Below, piece by piece: positions 1 through 6,535 of a stretch of 8,066 bases of DNA (position 1 is the stretch's first letter; each line of letters begins with the position of its first letter). The translations under genes were made by a program, and so were the position numbers. The notes under the pieces are model-generated. The model was not told where the DNA came from. It saw only the letters and a list, made by a program, of their open reading frames with translations, and did no database searches. The stretch comes from Betaproteobacteria bacterium UBA6904 (GTDB lineage: Bacteria > Pseudomonadota > Gammaproteobacteria > Burkholderiales > SG8-39): assembly GCA_002451175.1 (NCBI GenBank), contig DKBI01000178.1:4239-12304 (forward strand), read 5' to 3'.

Positions 1-66
1 ACTGTCCCCAGATTACCCTTCCCTCTGAGAGTGAAAACCGGGGTACCCGTCGGAACCCTCCATTGC

Positions 67-95
67 CCCCAATTTAGCCCCAAATTAGCCCCAAG
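67..95. repeat. Short tandem repeat, 11-bp unit, about 2.6 copies
   Basis: CCCCAATTTAG (67-77) is followed directly by CCCCAAATTAG (78-88) and a partial CCCCAAG (89-95). The array lies just beyond the 3' end of hipA. A looser version, CCCCAATAG then CCCCAGAATTA, occurs at 3805-3826 at the other end of the accessory block. Its role is unknown; it could be an integrase arm site or simple low-complexity sequence. I see no gene in bases 1-110. Confidence 0.5.
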
Positions 96-110
96 AGAAT
101 CAGCCGATTT

Positions 111-1355
111 TTACGTGACTGAAGCCGCGACTTTGGCAATGTGGGCGTCGACGGCAACGCGAATCTTCGCTGGAATGATCTCTTTTTCATCCAGCGATTT
201 CCAGACCGATACCGTCCTCTCCGAGGTCTCTTGGACGAGGCGCCAAAGTGGACTTACTGCGAGACGTGCCGTGTCCGCGTAGCGGCGGATCTGTTCTTGC
301 GAGATTGCCGAGATATCCTTGCTTCCGCCGAAGCCGAGCGCAAGTCGGTCGCTCGGGAGGTAGGGAATGGTGGACACGTAGTCGTACGCAGGCGCAAGGC
401 TTGGCTTGCGCCGATCCAGGTAAAGCAATGACCAATTCTTTAGATGCATGTCGGCATTGCCGATGAGCGTCGAAAAAACCAGGCGACGGGTGAAATCCAT
501 AACAGCATCGTCACCGACTTCGACCGAGAGCACTTGCGCAATGTTGGCGTAGCTTCGCCTTTCGTACTTGTCGTCAGCGTAGATGCCGAAGACCTGAGCA
601 AAATCTTCCATGTGGATTCGGCCGCCATCGAGCGTCCGGTCGAACCGGCGAACCGCCAGCGCTTTGCCTTCCATCTTGCCGGCGTCGCGGGGTAGTCCTT
701 CGACTTCCGAGACGGGTATCAGCTTCACGTCAGGAACCGGAATGCCGACCCTCCGTGCAAGCTCCATCATTGCGAATTCGTTCTCCGGGACTGCATCGAA
801 TCGTGCGGAAGGAAGCTTGAGGACCCAGGAGCCACCGATCCCGTCGGCCGGTATGGTCAGGCCTCCGCTCGCTTCCATAACTGCTGAGAATTTGAGCTGA
901 ACACCTGCTAGCGAGAATCGGAGAGGCCTTTGATCGTGCCGGTGATGTTCATCATCAACATGATCATCGTCGCGATGATCGGCGACGGCATCGATGGGCG
1001 CAACCGAGATTGCACCTGGCAGATCTGCTCCGAGAGTCGAAAGTAGAAAGAAATCCCGGTTCGCCTTCACTCCCGCGCGGGCAGCAAGATAGTCGCGCAG
1101 GTGGCCCTCCGGGAGTAAGTTGGAGAAGAACGGGGGAAGGCGCACGTTGTAGGGGCGAATGTCGGTGATCAGGCCGCCAGAGGTTCCCTTGAAGGACAGA
1201 CTGAGCGTTGGCCGGTTCGAGTCGTCGACATAAGGCTGATCGAAGGCGAACAGATATCTGTCGCCAGCGAGGCGATTGATAACGCCGATCTTTTGGCCGT
1301 GTAAACGGACGGCGAGGGCGTCCGGTTGTCGTTCAGCCATTTGGACTGTCGTCAT
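111..1355 (-). CDS. hipA: HipA-family serine/threonine kinase toxin
   Basis: This is the toxin kinase of a type II HipBA toxin-antitoxin module. E. coli HipA phosphorylates glutamyl-tRNA synthetase, stopping translation and favouring persistence; other HipA-like kinases hit other targets, so the substrate here is unknown. The 414 residues cover the whole fold. An N-terminal HipA_N-like part (about 12-115) is followed by the kinase core: an SLAGVQLK loop at 148-155 (its Ser matches the E. coli autophosphorylation site), the likely ATP-binding Lys180 in WVLKLP, Glu193, HMEDF at 248-252, the catalytic loop NADMHLKN at 300-307 with Asp302 and Asn307, and YD at 324-325 as metal ligand. All key residues are present, so the kinase looks active. 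It overlaps the end of hipB by 23 bp and has no clear Shine-Dalgarno, which suggests translational coupling. Met6 is an alternative start. A His/Asp-rich stretch at 126-142 separates the two parts and is unusual. Confidence 0.93.
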   Translation of the reverse strand: MTTVQMAERQPDALAVRLHGQKIGVINRLAGDRYLFAFDQPYVDDSNRPTLSLSFKGTSGGLITDIRPYNVRLPPFFSNLLPEGHLRDYLAARAGVKANRDFFLLSTLGADLPGAISVAPIDAVADHRDDDHVDDEHHRHDQRPLRFSLAGVQLKFSAVMEASGGLTIPADGIGGSWVLKLPSARFDAVPENEFAMMELARRVGIPVPDVKLIPVSEVEGLPRDAGKMEGKALAVRRFDRTLDGGRIHMEDFAQVFGIYADDKYERRSYANIAQVLSVEVGDDAVMDFTRRLVFSTLIGNADMHLKNWSLLYLDRRKPSLAPAYDYVSTIPYLPSDRLALGFGGSKDISAISQEQIRRYADTARLAVSPLWRLVQETSERTVSVWKSLDEKEIIPAKIRVAVDAHIAKVAASVT

Positions 1356-1665
1356 CTACTGCGTAGAGCGGACGTTCCTTGCGCTCGCCATGAACCGTAC
1401 GGTTCCGGTAGTCGCGGAGTAGGGCCTGCACCGTGGACAGAAGCTCGCGTGGGATCAGGATGAGGTCGCGATCGAGCACGCGCAGGATGTCCAGGAGCGT
1501 GTCGTAGCGCGGGACTATTTTTCCGGTTTCGATCCCGGAAATATGTCGCTGCGCCAAGCCCGCTTTCTTGGCTAGTTCCTGCTGGCTCCAACCCTTGGCT
1601 TTACGCTGCTCTCTGATTTCCCGCCTAAGGTCGTCCGGCAAGCTTTGCAGTCTTGTAGGCTTCAT
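1333..1665 (-). CDS. hipB: HipB-family HTH antitoxin/repressor
   Basis: This is a Xre/HipB-type helix-turn-helix protein. It is expected to bind and neutralise HipA and to repress the hipBA operon. From ATG at 1665 it has 110 residues. The HTH spans about 12-66, with WSQQELAKKAGLAQRHISGIE as turn and recognition helix, followed by TLLDILRVLDRDLILIP, typical of the family. The C-terminal tail (about 85-110) is charged and probably flexible. An upstream in-frame TTG at 1686 would add seven residues, but ATG is preferred because the TTG version runs through an operator-like palindrome. A purine run (AAAGGG) lies very close to the ATG. The gene comes first in the operon and overlaps hipA by 23 bp, the usual order for hipBA. 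Confidence 0.9.
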   Translation of the reverse strand: MKPTRLQSLPDDLRREIREQRKAKGWSQQELAKKAGLAQRHISGIETGKIVPRYDTLLDILRVLDRDLILIPRELLSTVQALLRDYRNRTVHGERKERPLYAVDDDSPNG

Positions 1666-1775
1666 ACCCTTTAAGGGATAGTTCAAGATGTTCTATGAAC
1701 TATAGGGTATCACATTGTGAATTGGTGTATACCTTAAATTGACTAAGATGACAATTATATGACTTAAAAGGTATA
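1664..1775. promoter_or_regulatory. hipBA operator region: two paired inverted repeats
   Basis: Four copies of an ATACC/GGTAT element form two inverted pairs. Pair A is ATACCC at 1664-1669 and GGGTAT at 1705-1710. Pair B is TATACCTT at 1728-1735 and AAGGTATA at 1768-1775. The outer spans are almost equal, 47 and 48 bp. The left arm of pair A touches the hipB start codon and is also half of a local palindrome, CCCTT-T-AAGGG (1667-1677). The left arm of pair B overlaps the -10 box, and its right arm lies upstream of the -35. E. coli HipB binds TATCC-N8-GGATA sites, so HipB autorepression is the natural reading. The repeats are seen directly; binding is inferred. Confidence 0.6.
1726..1754 (-). 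promoter_or_regulatory. Predicted sigma70-type promoter of hipBA
   Basis: On the - strand, TTGTCA (1749-1754) and TATACA (1726-1731) are separated by exactly 17 bp, close to the TTGACA/TATAAT consensus. Transcription would start near 1719, giving a leader of about 54 nt to the hipB ATG. The -10 overlaps the left arm of an operator-like repeat, so a bound repressor would block polymerase. Confidence 0.65.
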
Positions 1776-1833
1776 TTCAACAACAGACAGAATCGGCTAG
1801 GAAGGGCGAAAACGACCTCGGCCAGATCTCCCC

Positions 1834-2446
1834 CTATTTCGCCCAGGCGTCCGCCAGAAAAGCGTCGATCTTCGCGCGTTCCCTGCCGCGATCGGGCGAC
1901 TCGATCCAGCGGGCGTAGTGCTTGAAGACGATCCGTGGACTATTGCCCATCTGGCGCGCGACGTAGATCGGGCTCGCGCCAGCCATGATGGCCATGGTCG
2001 CGTACGTATGCCGCATTTGATATGGCTCGCGATAGCGTAGACCAAGCGCGGCGAGCACGGGTCGCCAATACCGCTCTCGCGGCGGCTTGTCGTCGTTGTA
2101 CGGTTTGGCGGTCACCGGGTCCAAGAACACTGCATCGCCTTTCAGCTGCGTGTGCGCGCGCTGATGATCCAGATACACACGCGCGCGCGCCGACAATTCG
2201 TGGTGCCGTGTAGTCGCTGTCTTGGTTTCCTTCTCCTCGTGTCGGACACGTGCCCGCTGGACCTTGACCACGTTGTCTTTCAGGTCCACGTCGCTCCAGC
2301 GAAGCGCGATCTGCTCGCTGGTCCGCATGCCAGCGAAGAACCCGAGCCCGAACCAGTTTTCGACTTCATCGCCGTACCGTTCGCGGATCTTGGCGAGAAT
2401 AGCTTCGACATCTTCCGGTGACAGGGGATCGGGTTCGGGGAGCTGG
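1834..2446 (-). pseudogene. Tyrosine recombinase/phage integrase, C-terminal fragment
   Basis: About 200 residues of the catalytic domain of a phage- or island-type integrase remain. Numbering the open frame from 2517, homology begins near residue 25 (LPEPDPLSPEDVEAIL). It includes the first catalytic Arg65 in GMRTSEQIALRW, a likely beta-hairpin Lys99 in KTATTRHHEL, the box II motif YQMRHTYAT with Arg169, and the nucleophile Tyr201 in KHYARW. Two positions differ from the textbook RHRH/Y set: Tyr replaces the first His of HxxR, as in many prophage integrases, and MGN replaces the usual GH before the tyrosine. The SAM-like N-terminal core-binding domain and the arm-binding domain are missing. 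The frame upstream of about 2446 (MPGCCLEVLDHH...) is antisense to hsdR and not integrase-like. Truncated integrases of this kind cannot normally recombine, so the gene is called a pseudogene. Confidence 0.85.
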
Positions 2447-3813
2447 AGACGCACCCGCACAACATCGCGCAGACGACCGAGGTGATGGTCGAGCACTTCC
2501 AAGCAGCAACCCGGCACAAGATCGGCGGCCGAGCAAAAGCGATGGTGGTAACTGGTTCCCGGTTGGAGGCTGTGCGTTACAAGAGGAGCTTTGATGAGTA
2601 CATCAAGGAGAAGAAGTACGCAATCAAGACGCTTGTTGCGTTTTCAGGCACCGTTGCGGACGAAAAAGTCCCTGGTGTTGCGTATACCGAAGATGGCATG
2701 AATCAAGGCGTACGTCAGAAGGAATTGCCCCAGAAGTTTGCTACGACCGAGTATCAGGTGCTGCTGGTCGCAGAAAAGTACCAGACCGGGTTTGATCAAC
2801 CGCTGTTGCACACGATGTACGTCGACAAGAGGCTGGCGGGGATCCAAGCCGTGCAGACGCTATCTCGGCTGAACCGGATTCATCCACTCAAGGAAGACAC
2901 ATTTGTCCTGGATTTCGTAAATGACCGTGGGGAAATTCGCGAAGCGTTTGCGATTTACTACGAGGGCGCCGAGATGGGCGAGGAAGTTGACCCCGATCGC
3001 ATGTATGTGATCAAAGGTGAGCTGGATTCATCAGGGGTATACCTGGGCGAAGAAGTGGAGCGCTTTTGTGCTGTCTATTTCAAGCCTAAGGAACGGCAGA
3101 GCGCGCTGGACCATCAAGCCATGAATGCCGCTCTGGACCCTGCAGTTTCTCGCTTCACAGTGCGGCGCGACGACGACGAGGATGAAGCCGAGCTATGGCG
3201 CGGAAAGGTATTGGCCTTTCGGAATCTTTATGGGTTCCTGAGTCAGGTTATTCCGTACCAGGACTCCGACCTTGAGCGACTCTATGTTTTTCTAAGGCAC
3301 CTTGCGGCGAAACTGCCGCGGCGAAAGAGCGGGCCTTCCTACCAGTTCGAAGACGAGGTGCGGCTGGAGTACTACCGGCTGCAGAAGATCAGCGAGGGGT
3401 CAATTAGCCTCAGCAAAGAATATGCGCGGGCGCTTGATGGGCCGACAGAAGTCGGCAGCGGTCAGATAGCGCGCGAGTCGGTACCGCTGTCACGGCTAAT
3501 TGATCTGGTCAATGATCGCTTTGGTACGGACTTCAATCAGGCAGATCAATTGTTCTTCGATCAGCTCGTCGAAGCCGCGGTGGCAGATGACGATCTAAAG
3601 CAAGCGGCGATCGTGAATCCTGAGGAAAAGTTTGAGCTCGTCTTCAAGAACCTGCTTGAAAAGCTCTTTGTGGAGCGTATGGATCAGAACGAGGATATCT
3701 TCGTGCGATTCATGAACGACCAGGCGTTCCAGAAGATCGTGACAGCGTGGATGGCGGCAGAGGCGTATCGGCGGCTGCGGCCGAGCGAACCGGGGAAGCG
3801 TTCGCCCCAATAG
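2440..3813 (+). pseudogene. hsdR: Type I restriction enzyme R subunit (HsdR), C-terminal fragment
   Basis: HsdR is the motor and nuclease subunit of type I restriction complexes. About 457 codons are left of a protein usually near 1000 residues. HsdR-like sequence begins at about 2440 (ELETHPHNIAQTTE); the frame is closed by a TGA at 2419. The fragment retains the second RecA-like helicase lobe. Numbered from GTG 2482, this comprises AMVVTGSR at 20-27, motif V YQTGFDQPLL at 100-109 (2779-2808) and motif VI QAVQTLSRLNR at 122-132 (2845-2877). A helical C-terminal region follows, ending in FVRFMNDQAFQKIVTAWMAAEAYRRLR-type sequence, and the natural stop appears intact. The N-terminal PD-(D/E)xK nuclease and Walker A/B motifs are gone, so it can neither cut nor translocate DNA. 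No promoter or Shine-Dalgarno is visible before GTG 2482, and no hsdM or hsdS is in the window. Confidence 0.88.
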
Positions 3814-3844
3814 CGCCCCAGAATTACGTAACTCATTGAATTAT

Positions 3845-3880
3845 TGGTGGAGGCGGCGGGAATCGAACCCGCGTCCGCAA
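3845..3880. other. Likely island attachment site in the 3' end of ssrA
   Basis: The accessory genes end 31 bp before the CCA end of ssrA, and the gene nearest the scar on the far side of hsdR is a tyrosine-recombinase fragment. The T-arm and acceptor part of ssrA is a well-known target for such integrases, which restore the RNA gene on insertion. The 3' end here is intact. I found no second copy of the 3' end at the left edge of the window, so the other attachment site must lie outside it or be lost. The site is inferred from context. Confidence 0.4.
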
Positions 3881-4115
3881 ATCCTAGACAGCCAGGACTA
3901 CATGCTTAGCCTGATCATTTGGATCTCGCCTCGCGCCCGCCGACCGGCAGGCTGGCGCTCAGCCAGCCGCTTCGACGGATCCACGTGGCCAAGCGGCCAA
4001 GCCACGCAGAGAGGCTGATGTAAATGACGCTGCACCTTCGCTGGGAACCTCGGGCGAGCCCTTGGTTCGGCGGAGGCCTAGCCCATCAGCAGGCTAGTGC
4101 AGCGTCTCGCCGGTG

Positions 4116-4148
4116 TTAGGCGGCGAGAGCGAAACGCTCGTCGTTGGC
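4116..4148 (-). other. tmRNA proteolysis-tag reading frame, ANDERFALAA-stop
   Basis: The resume codon GCC is at 4146-4148 and the TAA stop at 4116-4118. The ten encoded residues read ANDERFALAA, against ANDENYALAA in E. coli. The C-terminal LAA is the ClpXP/ClpAP degron, and the AND start is the SspB-binding end. The sequence CACTATAAAC just before the resume codon matches the region that sets the frame. Confidence 0.95.
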
Positions 4149-4240
4149 GTTTATAGTGTTTCCAGATGGATTTACGAGGTCACTGGTCCTCGGCATGCCC
4201 TGTGCTGGTTCGCGACCTGCGTCGAAACCTGGTCGCCCCC

Positions 4241-4407
4241 GGTGCACCTTGAAGCACTGACATTGTCGCATATGGGGGCGTCGACGCCCGGCGCAAGTGC
4301 CGATGGGAGCGCGGCGCGGCAGCCGCTGGGGCCTTCGGTCGGCGCCAAGACCGTGCATGGCCTGAACAGGCAACGCGGCTTCGTCGATCGAAACCACGGG
4401 CCGCGCG
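4241..4407 (-). promoter_or_regulatory. ssrA upstream region; promoter not resolved
   Basis: These 167 bp between the phosphatase stop and the tmRNA 5' end must hold the ssrA promoter if the RNA is transcribed separately. I see a perfect 14-bp palindrome, GGGCGTCGACGCCC (4276-4289), and an AT-richer patch with CATATG and CGACAAT just downstream of it on the - strand. No convincing -35/-10 pair with normal spacing is visible, and no clear terminator for the phosphatase gene. Confidence 0.3.
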
Positions 4408-5079
4408 TCAAAGCAAGGCGATCAAATCCTCGGGCTTGGCGATCACGGCGTCGGCATTCCACGCGGTGGGCGCGCTGCCCGTGCCGAGGTAGCCGTATTC
4501 CACCGCCACGGAGCGCATTCCGGCCGCATGAGCGGCCTGGATGTCCCTCAGGTCGTCGCCGACGTAGAGGCAATCCGCGGGCGCCCGCGCAAGCTCGCTC
4601 GCTGCATGCAGCAGCGGCGCCGGGTGCGGCTTGATGTGCGCCGTCGTGTCGCCACAGACGACGCAGCCAGCGCGCCGATCCAGGCCCAGCGCAGCCATGA
4701 TGCGGGGCGTGAAGCGCGACGACTTGTTGGTGACGACACCCCAAGGCAGGCCGCGCTGCTCGATCGCGTCGAGGAGCTCGGGCATGCCCGGGAACAGTCG
4801 CGTGTCGACGCACACCCGGGCCTCGTAGAAGTCCAGAAACCGGTCGCGCAGCGTCTCGAAGGGCGGATCCTCGGGCGTCAGCCCGAAGCCGACGTGAATC
4901 AGGCCCCGCGCGCCGCTGGAGGCGTGGCGGCGGCCGATTTCGAGCGGCAACTCGGCGACGCCATGCTCGCGCCGCAGCCGGTTGAGGGCCTCCACGAGGT
5001 CGGGCGCCGTGTCGGCCAGCGTGCCGTCGAGATCGAACAGCACGGCGCGCGGGCGCCCAGGCGCTGCTCGGCTAGGCAT
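4408..5079 (-). CDS. HAD-superfamily phosphatase, phosphoglycolate phosphatase (Gph) or MurNAc-6-phosphate phosphatase (MupP)
   Basis: This is a cytoplasmic HAD phosphatase of 223 residues, the usual size for Gph. Motif [11 protein letters not shown] has nucleophile Asp16 and acid/base Asp18. The helical cap spans about 22-95, with motif II Thr117 in VVTNKS, motif III Lys150 in KPHPAP, and motif [10 protein letters not shown] with Asp175/Asp176 for magnesium. Gph removes 2-phosphoglycolate, for instance after DNA 3'-end repair. MupP, from the same family, dephosphorylates MurNAc-6-phosphate in the AmgK/MurU cell-wall recycling route. In Pseudomonas, mupP sits directly next to ubiG with the MtaD-like deaminase beyond, the same layout as here apart from the ompA insertion. 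Sequence motifs alone do not separate the two, so no symbol is given. The ATG at 5079 overlaps the ubiG 3' end by 8 bp, implying translational coupling. Confidence 0.9.
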   Translation of the reverse strand: MPSRAAPGRPRAVLFDLDGTLADTAPDLVEALNRLRREHGVAELPLEIGRRHASSGARGLIHVGFGLTPEDPPFETLRDRFLDFYEARVCVDTRLFPGMPELLDAIEQRGLPWGVVTNKSSRFTPRIMAALGLDRRAGCVVCGDTTAHIKPHPAPLLHAASELARAPADCLYVGDDLRDIQAAHAAGMRSVAVEYGYLGTGSAPTAWNADAVIAKPEDLIALL

Positions 5080-5776
5080 CCTTCACGCAACGCAGCAGGT
5101 AGTTCACGTCGCAATCGCTCCCGAGCCGGAATTGCCGCGTCAGCGGGTTGTACGTCATGCCGAGGAGTTCCACTTCGCGCAAGCCGGCCGCGCGGCACCA
5201 GCGCGACAGCTCGGAGGGGCGGATGAAGCGCGTGTAGTCGTGCGTGCCCTTGGGCAGCAGCTTGAGCAGGTATTCCGCGCCGATGATCGCCAACAGATAG
5301 GCCTTCGGGTTGCGGTTGATCGTCGAGAAGAAGATCTGCGCGCCGGGCTTCGCCAGGCGCGCGCAGGCGGCCACCGTGCTGCCGGGATCCGGCACGTGCT
5401 CGAGCAGTTCCATGCAGGTGATCACGTCGAAGCGGCCGGCGTGTGCCGCCGCGAAAGATTCCGTCGACGCCAGCTCGTATTGCACCGGCAGCCCGCTTTC
5501 CAGCAGGTGCAGCTGCGCGACCTTGAGCGCCTTCTCGGAAAGGTCGATCCCCGTGACCTGCGCGCCGTGGCGCGCCATGGCCTCGCTCAGGATGCCGCCG
5601 CCGCAGCCGACGTCCAGCACCTGCCGGCCGGCGAGCGGCGCGCACTTCGCGATCCACCCCAGGCGCAGCGGATTGATCTCGTGCAACGGCCGGAACTCGC
5701 TGCTCGGATCCCACCAGCGATGCGCGAGTTCGCTGAATTTCGCGAGCTCGGCCGGGTCGACGTTCACGCTCGTCAT
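5072..5776 (-). CDS. ubiG: Ubiquinone biosynthesis O-methyltransferase
   Basis: UbiG performs both O-methylations of ubiquinone synthesis with S-adenosylmethionine, at the membrane face of the cytoplasm. From ATG at 5776 it has 234 residues, normal for the family. The N-terminus [25 protein letters not shown] (13-37) is the classic UbiG signature. It is followed by the SAM-binding motif [10 protein letters not shown] (53-61), the acidic GIDLS (76-80), [16 protein letters not shown] (116-131) and [13 protein letters not shown]. The amphipathic region [20 protein letters not shown] (162-181) is the membrane-associating segment of the family. An in-frame TTG at 5788 is rejected because GGGGA lies five bases before the ATG. 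The gene follows the ompA terminator at very short distance and overlaps the downstream phosphatase gene. Confidence 0.96.
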   Translation of the reverse strand: MTSVNVDPAELAKFSELAHRWWDPSSEFRPLHEINPLRLGWIAKCAPLAGRQVLDVGCGGGILSEAMARHGAQVTGIDLSEKALKVAQLHLLESGLPVQYELASTESFAAAHAGRFDVITCMELLEHVPDPGSTVAACARLAKPGAQIFFSTINRNPKAYLLAIIGAEYLLKLLPKGTHDYTRFIRPSELSRWCRAAGLREVELLGMTYNPLTRQFRLGSDCDVNYLLRCVKDA

Positions 5777-5790
5777 CGACGTCCCCAAAT

Positions 5791-5817
5791 AAAAAAGCCC
5801 CGCCGCAGCGGGGCTTT
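5791..5817 (-). terminator. Intrinsic terminator after ompA
   Basis: A perfect 10-bp stem (AAAGCCCCGC with GCGGGGCTTT) and a 4-nt loop are followed on the - strand by a run of six T. It lies 18 bp past the ompA stop. Its T-run ends about 15 bp before the ubiG start codon, leaving no room for a full promoter in between. Confidence 0.93.
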
Positions 5818-5835
5818 CAAGGCTTCGCGCAGGTC

Positions 5836-6498
5836 TTAGTTCTTGCGCGTGCCGATCACTTCGATTTCCACACGGCGGTTCTTGGCGCGACCTTCCTTGG
5901 TCTTGTTGCTCGCCACGGGCTGCTTCTCGCCCTTGCCTTCCGTGTAGATCCGGTTCGGCTCGATGCCCTTCGACACGAGATAGGCTTTCACCGACTCGGC
6001 GCGGCGCACCGACAGCTTCTGGTTGTACGCGTCGCTGCCGATCGAGTCCGTGTGGCCGATCGCGATCACGACTTCGAGGTTGACGGCCTTGACCTTGTCG
6101 GCCAGATCGTCGAGCTTCGCCTTGCCTTCCGGCTTGATCACCGACTTGTCGAAGTCGAACAGCACGTCGGCAGCCAGCGTCACTTTTTCAGCGACCGGCT
6201 TCGGCGCGGGCTTCGGCGCGGGGGCGGGCGGCGGCGGCGGCGGCGTCACGACGGGCGCTGGTGCCGGGGCCGGCTTCGGCGCCTCTTTCGGGAGGAGATC
6301 GGCGTCGCATTCCTTGGTCGCCATCGCCGGCGTCCAATAACCGGCGCGCCAGCACTGGCCGACCGAGTTCTTCCACGCCGCGTTGTTAGTCGCCGGACTC
6401 GTCCAGTAACCCGTCGTCTGGGCGTTCACGTTGATCGACATGGCCGACATCGCAACGCCTGCGGCGAGCACGACGGGCACGACGAATTTTTGATTCAT
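5836..6498 (-). CDS. ompA: OmpA-family outer-membrane protein, short form without barrel
   Basis: This peptidoglycan-anchoring envelope protein has 220 residues from the ATG at 6498, which carries a good AGGAG ribosome site. A signal peptide covers 1-26, probably cleaved after NVNA. Next comes a short segment with two GYWT repeats (30-33 and 53-56) and two cysteines (49 and 64), possibly disulphide-bonded. A Pro/Ala/Lys hinge follows (about 70-105), then an OmpA C-terminal domain (about 107-216). That domain contains [36 protein letters not shown] and [12 protein letters not shown]. Asp151 and Arg166 match the diaminopimelate-binding pair of the family. The eight-stranded barrel of E. coli OmpA is absent; such short forms are normal in Burkholderiales, so this is not a truncation. 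A longer open frame to 6621 is rejected because it buries the signal peptide. The mtaD stop is 37 bp upstream and a strong terminator follows. Confidence 0.93.
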   Translation of the reverse strand: MNQKFVVPVVLAAGVAMSAMSINVNAQTTGYWTSPATNNAAWKNSVGQCWRAGYWTPAMATKECDADLLPKEAPKPAPAPAPVVTPPPPPPAPAPKPAPKPVAEKVTLAADVLFDFDKSVIKPEGKAKLDDLADKVKAVNLEVVIAIGHTDSIGSDAYNQKLSVRRAESVKAYLVSKGIEPNRIYTEGKGEKQPVASNKTKEGRAKNRRVEIEVIGTRKN

Positions 6499-6535
6499 GA
6501 TCTCCTCACTGTATCTGTTCGAAAGTTCTTGGTTT

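Larger units (their letters stand above)
3845..4240 (-). ncRNA. ssrA: Transfer-messenger RNA (tmRNA)
   Basis: tmRNA rescues stalled ribosomes with SmpB, acting first as alanyl-tRNA and then as a short mRNA. The 5' end GGGGGCG (4234-4240) pairs with CGCCTCC before the encoded ACCA at the 3' end. This gives a seven-pair acceptor stem with G3-U70, the alanyl-tRNA synthetase determinant. Conserved blocks on the - strand include GGTTTCGACG near the 5' end, GCATGCCGAGG paired with CCTCG before the tag, CTAAGCATGTAGT, and the T arm GCGGGTTCGATTCCCGC. The tag reading frame lies at 4116-4148. A perfect 10-bp helix (4026-4035 with 4097-4106) lies in the pseudoknot region after the tag stop. The order 5' acceptor, tag, 3' acceptor shows the one-piece form, not the permuted two-piece form. 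The 396-nt length is normal. No terminator hairpin is visible just past the 3' end, where the accessory block begins. Confidence 0.96.

Noticed and set aside
111..120. Near-direct repeat TTACGTGACT (111-120) and TTACGTAACT (3824-3833) as attachment cores
   Set aside because: It is a 9/10 match over only ten bases, the left copy contains the hipA stop codon, and nothing matches beyond it; chance is likely.
2482..3813. Intact restriction or helicase gene starting at GTG 2482
   Set aside because: It starts in the middle of HsdR homology, lacks the nuclease domain and Walker motifs, and has no promoter or ribosome site.
4026..4106. Perfect 10-bp inverted repeat (4026-4035 and 4097-4106) as a terminator or operator
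   Set aside because: It lies within tmRNA after the tag stop and is one of its internal helices.
3845..4240. Permuted two-piece tmRNA, as found in some betaproteobacteria
   Set aside because: The 5' acceptor strand, tag frame and 3' acceptor strand occur in the ordinary order in one continuous gene.
4113..4634. 173-codon + strand open frame across ssrA and the phosphatase gene
   Set aside because: It is antisense to a structured RNA and a conserved CDS, with Arg/Pro/Ala-rich composition typical of shadow frames in GC-rich DNA.
4982..5839. 285-codon + strand open frame opposite ubiG and the phosphatase gene
   Set aside because: It is a shadow of two well-supported genes, with no recognisable domain or ribosome site.
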